DNA from: Sipunculus nudus
Taxonomy: Eukaryota; Annelida; Sipuncula; Golfingiida; Sipunculidae
Direction: 5' to 3'
NCBI GenBank assembly: GCA_026874595.1
Contig: CM049306.1
Coordinates: forward strand, 13,725,019-13,789,018
Length of the DNA: 64,000 nucleotides
Part shown: piece by piece, positions 1-10,399 of the stretch
How positions within the stretch are numbered: position 1 is the stretch's first letter
Layout: every line of letters begins with the position of its first letter
Notes under the pieces: generated by a model
What the model was told of the DNA's origin: nothing
What the model saw: the letters and a program-made list of their open reading frames with translations, nothing else
Databases searched by the model: none
Made by a program: the position numbers and the translations under genes

Positions 1-882
1 TAAAGTGTAAGAGGAAGAGGTAATAAAGGCCATGGTTGGTTTATATGATTGGTTTGTATTGATGAGCAAGAAATTGTTGCAAATAATATTTTGTGTCCTG
101 ACCATGTGTTTCCTAATGTTGAAATAAAGCATGTGAGCAGTTCATGAACAAATGATCTGTACTATTACCATGCTTGTTAGCTGGCTTTTTGATAAACTGT
201 TGACATTTCAGTAGTTTACACATTTGTTCAATTGAATCTATTTTTTTGTATAATATATATTATTAAATATATACGTATTTTTTTATGAAATGTATACAGT
301 TGAAATATAATTAATTAACAATATAAAACAGGGCAAACAAAGCCTGATCTCAAATTCTGCTGAGGCAGGAAAATAATGAAAAAATGTTTGTATTAAATCC
401 TCATTTTTTTATCACATCAATTTTTTTTAATTTAAGTTTATATTTCTATAATTTCCAATATAACATATATATCTGAATATAAAAGTTGATTCATAATTCT
501 CAATTGCATCATCATAAATCAAAATCTTGTCAGATAACACCACATCATGCATACAAATGTTTATTTATTTTTTACCACAAAAACATATCTTTTAAATCTG
601 CAAAACAATAAATATCTAAAAACAATACTTGATTTAGATTTCACAATTTTTAATTGTGTCTTTATTTATCCATAATGTGCTTCATAATAATTTAAGCATA
701 CTGATGGGTTCAATTATATTTGTTAAAATCATTTAAAAGAAAATTGATTTCTTTAAAAATACTACATTACACAACATTGCATCTTCTGGATTCCACCTTT
801 AATGACTTTTTCAAGGAAAGTTTTTGCATATCAGAGTGGAAACAGCATTACAATTAAGGAGATACAGTGAAAACAATAACAA
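1..882 (+). mobile_element. Type I HINE-like element, copy 1 (left end outside window)
   Basis: This stretch matches 2900-3953 plus 6578-6700 of the window, and the reverse complement of 47250-48145, at high identity over its whole length. It is the interior of the type I AAACAAGGG..GCTGAGC family; the first ~80 bases of the element lie before the window. It is non-coding and AT-rich. It is interrupted at 882/883 by a Helitron-like element and resumes at 2102. It also provides two empty sites. Around 248-260 it lacks the MITE found at 3153-3440. At 753/754 it lacks the type II element found at 3954-6577. Confidence 0.75.
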
Positions 883-893
883 CTAGAAAACGG

Positions 894-912
894 GTAGTTG
901 ACAAGCGACTAC
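894..912 (-). other. 3' terminal hairpin of Helitron A
   Basis: A 7-bp stem with one G-T pair and a 5-base loop. On the minus strand it is followed by CCCGTTTTCTAG. The copy at 8395-8413 keeps the stem with a different base pair, and the copy near 32765-32777 keeps GTCG/CGAC around the same CTTGT loop. Confidence 0.65.
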
Positions 913-2073
913 GTGTATCCGCCAAAATCAGAGTGGAACGGGTGAAGTGAGGCATGGATTGAGTGGCAAGGGAAAATAGAGTGAGGTGTGTTGCATATTA
1001 GCATGGTCTGCAGCCAAAATGTATATGTAGGTTGCGCCACCTACCACAAATGCAGAAAGCTGTCACATGTATGTAGGTGGTGCCACCTGTCATAAAATCC
1101 AGAAAGCTGTCCAGGATGTATAAACTTGCAAGATTTTAGGTAGTTATGTCAAACCACTACAGACATAGGAGTAATTTTATCCCATGGCAGACAAACAGAC
1201 GGACGCTGTGCAAAAATGGTTGCAGGTGGCGCCACCATTTTTAGTGTATGTTATAAAGCTATCCAAGGGTTACATTTGTGTAAAATGTTTAGCCTGATCG
1301 GTGAAACGGTTCTCGAGATAGGAGCTTGGATGTCTGCAGCGTATAGTGAATGTAGGTGGCGCCACCTGTCAAAAAATCGAGAAAGCTATCCAGGATGTAT
1401 AAACCTGCAAAATTTTAGGTGGATATGTCAAACCACTGCTGATATATGAGTGATTTTATCCATCCGCAGACAAACAGACGGACGCTGTGCAAAAATGGTT
1501 GCAGGTGGCGCCACCATTTTTACTGTATGTTATAAAGCTATCCAAGTGCTACATTTGTATAAAATTTTTAGCCTGATCAGTCGGTTCCTGAGATATGAGC
1601 TTGGATGTCTGCAGAGTAAACGTGAATGTAGGTGGCGCCACCTGTCACAAAATCAAAAAAGCTATCCAGGATGTATAAGCATGCCGAATTACAGGTGGAT
1701 AAATCCAACCAATGCAGAGATATGAGTGATTTCATCCCAAGGCTGATGAACAGATGGACGTAGTTCAAAAATGGTTGCAGGTGGCGCCACCATTTTTAGT
1801 GTATGTTATAAAGCTATCCAAGTTCTACATTTGTTTAAAATTTTTAGCCTGATCGGTCAAACGGTTCCCGATATATGTGGGTTTATGTGTGGAAACAGAT
1901 GCACAAATGGACGCAGAGTGCAGAGGAAAGGTCAGAGGCCAAAACAAAATCGGGGCGCAGCAGTTCACATGTGACCCGAACATAATCCCGGGTTTCATAA
2001 AATTCCGCCCAGTGGTTACAGAGGAGTTCTCTGGACACCTACGAGGAGGCGGCGGCGTCCGGCTGAAAACATA

Positions 2074-2101
2074 GTATCCGCAAAACTGTTTTGGCGGATA
2101 C
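2074..2101. repeat. Terminal palindrome of Helitron A (GTATCCGC / GCGGATAC)
   Basis: The 13-base arm GTATCCGCAAAAC is followed almost directly by its inverse, with one extra G at 2093. The same structure closes element B at 9807-9836 with a 3-base loop. Confidence 0.7.
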
Positions 2102-2253
2102 AATTACTGCATAACACTTGGTGGGTTGGGTTTGCGGGGGGGGGGGGGGGGGGGGGGGGGGTGTGATTGGGATGATGATATGAGAATAACTGTACAACTG
2201 TCACAGCAGGGGATCTCCCCCAGTGACTGTAACAAATCAGAAACCCCGGCATA
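2102..2253 (+). mobile_element. Type I HINE copy 1, continuation
   Basis: Sequence continues the 1-882 copy, matching 6707-6845 and the reverse complement of 47111-47255. It contains a run of 26 G at 2136-2161; the same tract is 9 G in the 6.7-kb copy and 15 in the 47.2-kb copy. Similarity to the family stops at about 2253, so the copy lacks the GACGGAC run and terminal hairpin that end other copies. Confidence 0.7.
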
Positions 2254-2819
2254 GCTGACTTCCTAACATACAAATAATAAATTCACATGATATAGTAAAA
2301 CAAGAAAAGAAAAGCAGTATGTGTTTTATTTTATAGTAAAAGACCTACCATTCATTCTTTATCAAATTCGGAAACTGAATTAATTTGGAAACAGTATTTT
2401 CTGAAATAAGTAATTATTTTTCTTTACTTAAAATATTTTAAACCGCAAAATTGCAATAGCTGGAGTGAAAATATATGGTTTTACGGTAAATATTACCTGT
2501 AAAATAGTAGCCTGAAGTCTCTATAAACATCCTTTTTGGTTGCTCACATGCACATAGTATGCTGCTTTTAAGCTTCACTGAGTTAATAAATTTAACCACC
2601 AGATGGAAACAAGAAATTGCATTGGAATGACACATTGTTGAGCAGGTACCTTGACTGAACATGAGGCAAAGTAATCCTACTGGATCTACTCCTCTCTGAG
2701 GTCTGCACAAACATTTAACAGGGTCTTCCTCAGGCCATGTCCCATCCCTCCACCATTGTTTTGGTGGAAACTGGCTCAACAGTTTTGTATAATCCTGGCT
2801 AACACACAAATGAACTAAC
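2254..2819. other. Anonymous spacer containing a candidate minus-strand exon
   Basis: No repeat-family match was seen. On the minus strand, 2798-2650 is open and bounded by TTTGTGTGTTAG on the upstream side (acceptor-like) and CAAG|GTACCT downstream (donor-like). It is more GC-rich than its surroundings. The translation reads QDYTKLLSQFPPKQ and then continues with WWRDG and CRPQRG. I do not recognise the product. It could be a host exon with the element at 2820 inserted in the preceding intron, or a chance open frame. Confidence 0.3.
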
Positions 2820-3152
2820 AAACAAGGGACCTATGGGTCACTGTGCTCAGCTGACGTTAACCTTGAAGGTAAAAATCTAAAATAATATCTAATGGAGATA
2901 AAGTGTAAGAGGAAGAGGTAATAAAGGCCATGATTGGTTTATATGATTGGTTTGTATTGATGAGCAAGAAATTGTTGCAAAAAATATTTTGTGACCTGAC
3001 CATGTGTTTCCTAATGTTGAAACTAAAGCATGTGAGCAGTTTGTGAACAAATGATCTGTACTATTACCATGATCATTAGTTGGTTTTTCGATTAACTGTT
3101 GACATTTCAGTAGTTTACACATTTGTTCAATTGCATCTATTTTTTTGTATAA

Positions 3153-3440
3153 GGCCAAAAAAAATAAAAGGTATGGTTCTCAGGCACCGCCCGCGTCAAT
3201 TTTTACCCCCCGCATCAACAATTTTTATTTTGATTTTTATCTTTCAAGAAGATGAATATTATAATTTATGTAGTGCTTTTAACTGTTTTGCAAAAAACAA
3301 TTGTTATTTTCATACTTTTGCCTGATCATATGATATTTTTATGGAGACACTCAAAAAAAGGTCAAAAATAAAATACCACCCACCCGCACTGATTTCTGAA
3401 AAAAAGTGCCTGAAAACCATACCTTATTTTTTTTTTGGCC
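3153..3440. mobile_element. PIF/Harbinger-type MITE, 288 bp
   Basis: The ends GGCCAAAAAAAATAAAAGG and CCTTATTTTTTTTTTGGCC form a terminal inverted repeat of about 33 bp with some mismatches. TAA stands on both sides (3150-3152 and 3441-3443), and the empty site in copy 1 near 252-260 has a single TAA, so a 3-bp TWA target duplication is directly shown. GGCC-type ends with TAA/TTA duplication are the known signature of PIF/Harbinger elements. There is no transposase. Confidence 0.8.
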
Positions 3441-3953
3441 TAATATATATTATTAAAAATATATGTATTTTTTTTATGAAATGTATACAGTTGAAATATA
3501 GCTAATTAACAACATAAAACAGGGCAAACAAAGCCTGATCTCAAATTCTGCTGAGGCAGGAAAATAATGAACAAATGTTTGTATTAAATCCTGATTTTTT
3601 TATCACATCAATTATTTTCTAATTTAACTTTATATTTCTATACATTTCCAATTTAACATATATATCTGAATATAAAAGTTGATTTATAATTCTCAATTGC
3701 ATCATCATAAATCTCAATCTTGTCAGATAACACCACATCATGCATACAAATGTTTATTTATTTTTTACCACAAAAATATATCTTTTAAATCTGCAAATCA
3801 ATAAATATCTAAAAATAATACTTGATTTAGATTTCACAATTTTTAATTGTGTCTTTATTTATCCATAATGTGCTTCATATTTTATAATAATTTAAGCATA
3901 CTGATGGGTTCATTTATATTTGTTAAAATCATTTAAAAGAAAATTGATTTCTT

Positions 3954-6577
3954 AAACAAGGGACCTATGGGTCACGACGCTCAGCTGTTATATATGATAA
4001 AAAAATATTATTTAGAAATGAGGCACATGCTGGTTTTGTGTGGTAATAAATATAAGCTGTAATATGAGTTGTTGTTGTTTAGCTTATGTATGATTTTGAT
4101 AGTACCTTTGGAGACAGGGAAGAGGACTGATTTCATTTATTTTATTAACAAATGGAGTACTATTGTCACACAGATTTTGACTTGGCAATATAACTTATAA
4201 GCAGAATATATAATATAAGGGTTTAACTATTAATTAAAAAAAATTACAAATATTGTCCCAATTTAATAATTTTTATTAAAAATAATAAGAGAATCATATG
4301 ATTTTTTAAAATGAAATATAACTGAAATGATTATTAAAATAATATTAAAGAATATATTCATGAATGCATTCATGAATACATTTTGAAAGTATTTGCACTG
4401 GTATTCATATACTTTCATTTTTACCTGAATTCCCATTCTTTATGCAAGAAATTTTATAATGGAGTACATAATCATATTCGTATTTAAATACAATTACAAA
4501 GTATTCGCACCATGCCTGGTATTTATTCAGTTTTCACCAAACAATGATGTTGAGAATCCAGAATATACAAAATTCACACATTTAAATAATGATCATAAGT
4601 ACCTGGTTTTATGGCTTTTATTAATATTAAAAAATAACTGTAATAAATTCATTTTGGACTAATTTCACATCAATGTACACACTAGACACAGTAGGAATCT
4701 AGATTAATATTATCAACTGCATCTTTGTCTATCATTAATTTCCATCATATGATCCCTAATGATTAGTAATGAATGATATGATTTACTTCTTTATCATTAA
4801 AATTGAACTGAAAAATACCATAGGTGACTGCATGGTGTTATTTGGAATACGTGACATTCTATCCATCGATACAAGATTCTTATATCATCAGTAACTGCAA
4901 GTTAATTTCCTGTTATTATAAACTAACAAATTCCTTTTCTATTTTTCATTAATTTTTTATTAAAAACCAATAAAAATTTATTAATTTATTGTTTATTGTA
5001 TGTAGTTGGTTAAAACTACTAGATGAGTTGGGTTGGACACCTGGATCAACTGTGGCTGGCCATAAGCTGCCTGGATTCCCTGTATGCCTCGCCTCAAGCA
5101 TGCATAATTTGCTGAAAGTTCAACAAGGTCAACATACAGGTGACTCAAGAGGGGCTGGAGAGAGCCAAAGTCTGACAGGGTCTCATAAAAACATTAATAA
5201 AAGCTACAATTTTTGGCCAATTTCTTTCAGCTTTCTAAACTTAAAAGCTGAAATCCTTATGTGTGCATGATATGAAAATTATATCAACAGTGCTCACAGG
5301 AAACAAACGTGCCATGGTCAAAGTTGGGCAAAATTTAAGTTACTAATTTTACATTTATACTAATAACTTATAATATTTGAAAATTCATAACTAATTTTGG
5401 GTATTCAATTGAATCTTGATTAAATAATGTTACATCCCTGACAAAAAATCTCTAGCTTCAGTAATCCCCTTGTTAAGGGAGTAAATATATTTCTTGATTT
5501 TTTACAAAGAGCATTATGTTTGGGCCCATAACTTAAAACAATTACGCAATACTGACATCATTCTGGCATGTGCATAGAGAATGAAAAATATGTATATTAT
5601 TTATGATTAAAGTCAGATCAGTGGTTTTGATATTAGGCAGTCTTGAAGTGTAACAATGGGTTTTTAATGGAAAAATGAGGTTTTTCATTAATATCTTGAA
5701 GGTATTAAGTCCTAGTGACCAAAATTTTTTGGCATGGTAGGGGATTTTGGAGACATCTAGATGTATGCCGAATTTAAGGAACTAAGGGCTGAAGCTGGGG
5801 AGCTGAGCTCTTGCAAACTGCATAACACTAGCTTGATGTATACAATATGTTACATGGTGCTTGAAAACTTGAATAAAATCTACAGTTTTTGATCAACTGG
5901 TTTCAAATTTTTGGTGTTAACAGTTGAAAAGGTAACAAAACCATGCTGTGAAAATTAAATCCACAGTACTTACAGGAAAAAAACGTGCCATGGTCAAAGT
6001 TGGGCAAAATTTAAGGTACCAATTTTTTATTTTATTAATATTTTAAAAAATTTAAGAGATTTTCATCTAATTTTGGGTATACAATTTAATTTTGGTTAAT
6101 TAAAGTTATATTACTGGAAAAAAGGTCCATAGCTTTAACATGTTTTGTGTTAAGTGATCAAATATCTTTCCTGATTTTTTACAAAATGCATTATGTTTGG
6201 GTCCATAACTTTTTTAAATTATATAATACAGACATATTTTCTTGAATGTACATAGGAGCTATATAGAGGAATATTTATGGTAAATATGAGGAAAAACAGA
6301 TGAGTGGTTTTGATATTAGGCAGTCCTGAAGTGTGAAAATAGGTTTTTAATAAAAAATTGAGGTTTTTCCTTAATTTCTCAAAGGAACGAAGTCGAAAAG
6401 ACCCAGTTTTCGGCTTGGTAGGAGATCTTGGGGACATCTAACATTATGCCGAATTTTGGATTCCTAGGTCTTACGGTTTCAAAATGTGCCACATCTACGG
6501 ACGGACAGACGGACAGACGGACGGACGACGGACAATGGACCATGACTATAGCTCAGATGACTTATAGTCAGCTGAGC
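3954..6577 (+). mobile_element. Type II HINE-like element X, nested in W
   Basis: It runs from AAACAAGGGACC to GCTGAGC, 2624 bp. Comparing with the uninterrupted sequence at 745-770, and with two further copies near 47370 and 22612, places the insertion exactly between two T's with no duplicated base. The interior differs from type I (after GCTCAGCTG it reads TTATATATG) and has two diverged direct copies of a ~676-bp segment that starts before CGTGCCATGGTCAAAG (about 5309 and 5985). A (GGAC)n run and hairpin close it. Only short open frames occur. Confidence 0.75.
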
Positions 6578-6735
6578 TAAAAATGCTACATTACACAACA
6601 TTGCATCTTCTGGATTACACCTTGAATTATTTTTTCAAGAAAATTTTTGCATATCGGAGTGGAAACAGCATTACAATTAAGGAGATACAGTGAAAACAAT
6701 AACTGATTACTGCATAACACTTGGTGGGTTGGGTT

Positions 6736-6760
6736 TGCAGGGGGGGGGGATGGGGGGGTG
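6736..6760. repeat. G-rich tract in element W
   Basis: Two G runs (9 and 7) separated by AT. They are the counterpart of the 26-G run at 2136 and the 15-C run at 47206. Confidence 0.6.
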
Positions 6761-7619
6761 ATATGAGAATAACTGTACACCTGTCACAGCAGGGGATCTC
6801 CCCCAGTGACTGTAACAAATCAGAAACCCTGGCATAGCTGACTTCCAGTGACCTGGAGTGGGACCCTGCATCTGTAATCAAACCAAGTGACTACAGCAAA
6901 AACAATCAATAACTAGCTTAATTTTCAAGCTTTATTTTCAAATTTCAGATTTAGACAAACTAAATATTTATGTTTACATGCTGTGAAAATTAAATCAATG
7001 GTGCTTACAGGAAAAAAACGTGCCATGGTCAAAATTGGGCAAAATTTAAGGTACTGATTTTTTTTTTATGCTAATAACTTAAAAAATTTACAAAATTCAG
7101 ATCTAATTTTGGGTAAACAATTGAATCTTAATTAAACATAGTTATATACTTGAGAAAATACTCTAGTTTTAAAATTTTTCACGTTAAGTCAGTTATTATT
7201 TTTCCTGATTTTTTACAAAGTCCATTATGTTTGGGCCCATAACTTAAAGAATTTATACTTTACAGACTTAATTTCTGGCATGTACATAGGAACTATATAG
7301 AGAAATATTTATGGTAAATATGAGGAAAAACAGATGAGTGGTTTTGATATTAGGCAGTCCTGAAGTGTGAAAATAGGATTTTAATAAAAAATTGAGGTTT
7401 TTCCTTAATTTCTCAAAGGAACGAAGTCGCAAAGACCCAGTTTTCGGCTTGGTAGGAGATCTTGGGGACATCTAACATTATGCTGAATTTTGGATTCCTA
7501 GGTCTTACGGTTTCAAAAGGTGCCACATCTACGGACGGATGGACAGACGGACGGACAGACGGACGGACGACGGACAATGGACCACGACTATAGCTCAGAT
7601 GACTTATAGTCAGCTGAGC

Positions 7620-8381
7620 TAAAAACGGGTGAAATCATGAACTCCTTGGCACAAGTAATAATATATGATATAATCCAGGTATTCCACATCATGAGTCCAG
7701 TATGAGATAAAATGAGGAAGCACAAGATATAAAACAGGTATCTCTGATGCACTATACCTACTTTATGTTCTAGGGAAAACTGGATCAAAGCTTTACCACA
7801 GATTCAGCTATGGTATGTTACATTCACTATATCAATGCTAGGCCTCTGTGAGTATAAGGCCGCATCTGCTATTTGTTTGCTTCTAAATAGGATTATATTA
7901 AGCCAGTTTACTTTAGTCTTGAAGTAGTACATATAGCATTCGCAGTGTAGTTCTCTTTTCAAAAGTCTAAATTGATATGGTCAATAAAAGGTAAGTTTGC
8001 TATTTGCACTGTGTTGTTAATCTGATTTACAGTACTGCAAAAAGTGACATTTTCAGGGGAAAGATTAGGTCAAATGGTAGCTATATTGGCATCATATAGA
8101 ATAGAAATAGATTTGCCTATACGCACGAGGAACTGGTTTAATGTAAACTGGACCAAAGTATACCAAACTACTGTAGACCATCTATAAAGCAGACTATGGT
8201 AAAGTTTAAAACCACAATGAAGTGGATTAGTGGCCTAGTGTGGACAGAGTAAACCAATTCACAATCCAGATTATTTGCTAGGGCGAATATGGCCTAAACA
8301 GACATTTTAAAATGCTAATGTCAGGGTTCACCACCTGTAATAAATAATGAACTCAAGATTCTGAAGTGTGTATCCACAAAA
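7620..8381. other. Anonymous spacer between mobile elements
   Basis: No gene, repeat family or RNA gene was recognised between the end of element W and the Helitron at 8382. Confidence 0.5.
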
Positions 8382-9836
8382 CTAGAATACGGGTAGTCGA
8401 CAAGCGACTTCGTGTATCCGCCTAAATCAGAGTGGAACGGGTGAAGTGAGGCATGGATTGAGTGGCAAGGGAAAATTGAGTGTTGCATATTAGCATGGAT
8501 GTCTGCAGCCAAATTGTGTATGTAGGTTGCCCCCCATACCACAAAATCCAGAAAGCCGTCCAAGTTGTATACATATGCAAAATTTAAGCCAGATAAGTCA
8601 AACCACTACATGTATATGAGTGATTTTAGCCCGTGGCAGACAAACAGATGGACGCTGAGCAAAAATGGTTGCAGGTGACGCCACCAGTTTTGCGTATGAT
8701 AAAGAGCTATGTGAGAACTATACACATGCAAAACTTTGGCCCAATCGGTCAAACTGTTCCCAAGATATGAGCTTGGATGTCTGCTGCATAAACTAGAATG
8801 CAGGTGGCGCCACCTGTCATAAAATCAAGAGAGCTGTCGGGGATGTATAAACCTGCAAAATTTTAGGCAGATATGTCAAACCACTGCCGAAATATGAGTG
8901 ATTTTATCCCATGGCAGACAAACAGACAGGAGCTGTGCAAAAATGGCTGCAGGTGGCGCCACCAGTTTTGCGTATGATGAAGAGCTATGTGAGATCTATA
9001 CACATGCAAAATTTTGGCCCAATCGGTCAAACGGTTCCCGAGATATGAGCTTGGATGTCTGCAGTGTAAACGTGAATGTAGGTGGCGCCACCTGTCATAA
9101 AATCAGAAAAGCTATCCAGGATGTTTACGCATGCCGAATTTCAGGTGAATTAGTCTAGTCACTGCAGAGATATGAGTGATTTTAACCCAAGGCAGACGAA
9201 CAGATGGACACTGTGCAAACATGGTTGCAGGTGGCGCCACCATTTTTTGTGTATGTTATAAAGCTCTCCAAGGGCTACATTTGTGCAAAAAAATTTTCCT
9301 GATCGGTCAAACGGTTCCCGAGATATGAGCTTAGATGTCTGCAGCATAAACGTGAATGTAGGTGGCGCCACCTGTCATAAAATCAGAAAAGCTATCCAGG
9401 ATGTTTACGCACGCCGAATTTCAGGTGAATTAGTCTGGTCACTGCAGAGATATGAGTGATTTTAACCCAAGGCAGACGAACAGATGGACACTGTGCAAAC
9501 ATGGTTGCAGGTGGAGCCACCATTTTTTGTGTATGTTATAAAGCTCTCCAAGGGCTACATTTGTGTAAAAAAATTTTCCTGATCGGTCAAACGGTTCCCG
9601 AGATATGTGGGTTTATGTGTGGAAACAGACGCACAAACGGACGCAGAGCGCAGAGGAAAGGTCAGAGGTCAAAACAAAATCGGGGCGCAGCAGTTCACAT
9701 GTGACCTGAACATAATCCCAGGTTTCATAAAATTCCGCCCAGCGGTTACGGAGGAGTTCTCCGGACACCTACGCGGCGGCGGCGGCGGCCTGCAGCTGAA
9801 AACATAGTATCCGCAAAACTCTGTTTTGGCGGATAC
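8382..9836 (-). mobile_element. Helitron-like non-autonomous element B
   Basis: It has the same two ends as element A: CTAG with a hairpin at 8395-8413 on one side, and the GTATCCGC..GCGGATAC palindrome (9807-9836) on the other. The outer ~130 and ~230 bases are nearly identical to A. It holds about one more tandem unit than A; two neighbouring units start their TGTAGGTGGC at 9077 and 9357, a 280-bp spacing. GGTGGCGCCACC, or a one-base variant of it, recurs at about 8676, 8804, 8952, 9080, 9230, 9361 and 9511. Copy-number variation of the internal unit between A and B is directly visible. No coding capacity for transposition was seen. Confidence 0.75.
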
Positions 9837-9946
9837 TAATATGGGATTAAAATCCCATCATACATTACAGATCAAATCAAACTAAACTAGTTCACCAGAT
9901 TCCAAATCATTGAAGTCTACAGGTTTAATATCAAAACAAAATAGTT

Positions 9947-10031
<85 letters not shown>

Positions 10032-10119
10032 TATCTGGGACACAGAGAAAAAGTCCATGCCATTAGTCATTAAGGTGACCAAAAATAATACATCACACTT
10101 TTGATAAGAAACAATGCAT
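9837..10119. other. Short spacer with a (TA)n(TG)n microsatellite
   Basis: 9951-10030 is an alternating TA run followed by a TG run. The rest is anonymous AT-rich sequence. The long open frames across it are products of the microsatellite. Confidence 0.8.
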
Positions 10120-10399
10120 ACAAGGGACCTATGGGTCACGACGCTCAGCTGTTATATATGATAAAAAAATATTATTTAGAAATGAGGCACATGCTGGTTT
10201 TGTGTGGTAATAAATATAAGCTGTATTATGAGTTGTTGTTGTTTAGCTTATGTATGATTTTGATAGTACCTTTGGAGACAGGGAAGAGGATTGATTTCAT
10301 TTATTTTATTAACAAATGGAGTACTACTGTCACACAGATTTTGACTTGGCCATATAACTTATAAGCAGAACATATAAAATAAGAGTTTAACTATTTATT

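Larger units (their letters stand above)
883..2101 (-). mobile_element. Helitron-like non-autonomous element A with central ~276-bp tandem units
   Basis: Read on the minus strand, the element starts at GTATCCGCC (2101) and ends in CTAG (886-883). A hairpin (stem 906-912 with 894-900, loop ACAAG) sits 7 bases before the CTAG, which is the Helitron 3' pattern of a hairpin followed by CTRR. Inverted copies of GTATCCGCC lie near both ends (916-922 and 2093-2101), and a near-perfect palindrome occupies 2074-2101. The middle consists of ~276-bp tandem units, each with two copies of the palindrome GGTGGCGCCACC. The empty site in the 47.25-kb copy fixes the insertion: the flanks join with only a 2-base AA ambiguity, compatible with A^T insertion and no target duplication. 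There is no Rep/helicase gene, so it must be non-autonomous. Helentron/HINE or 'pearl'-type element is the alternative label. Confidence 0.75.
2820..7619 (+). mobile_element. Type I HINE-like element W, carrying two nested insertions
   Basis: It begins AAACAAGGGACC with GCTCAGCTGA just inside. It ends with a GACGGAC run, GACAATGGACC and a hairpin (AGCTCAGATGAC / GTCAGCTGAGCT), stopping at GCTGAGC. The GCTCAGCTGA and TCAGCTGAGC pair is a subterminal inverted repeat. With the MITE (3153-3440) and the type II element (3954-6577) removed it is about 1.9 kb, the length of the intact minus-strand copy at 46376-48218. No long reading frame is present, so it must use another element's enzyme. The structure (subterminal inverted repeats, microsatellite, end hairpin, no target duplication) fits Helentron-derived HINEs. 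Confidence 0.7.

Noticed and set aside
1216-2273. Several 65-90-residue open frames with shared motifs (e.g. VAGGATIFSVCYKAIQ)
   Set aside because: They arise from the repeated Helitron unit; frames are broken differently in each unit and no domain is recognisable.
9882-10139. Frames with poly-Thr/His or poly-Ile/Tyr
   Set aside because: Translations of the TA/TG microsatellite.
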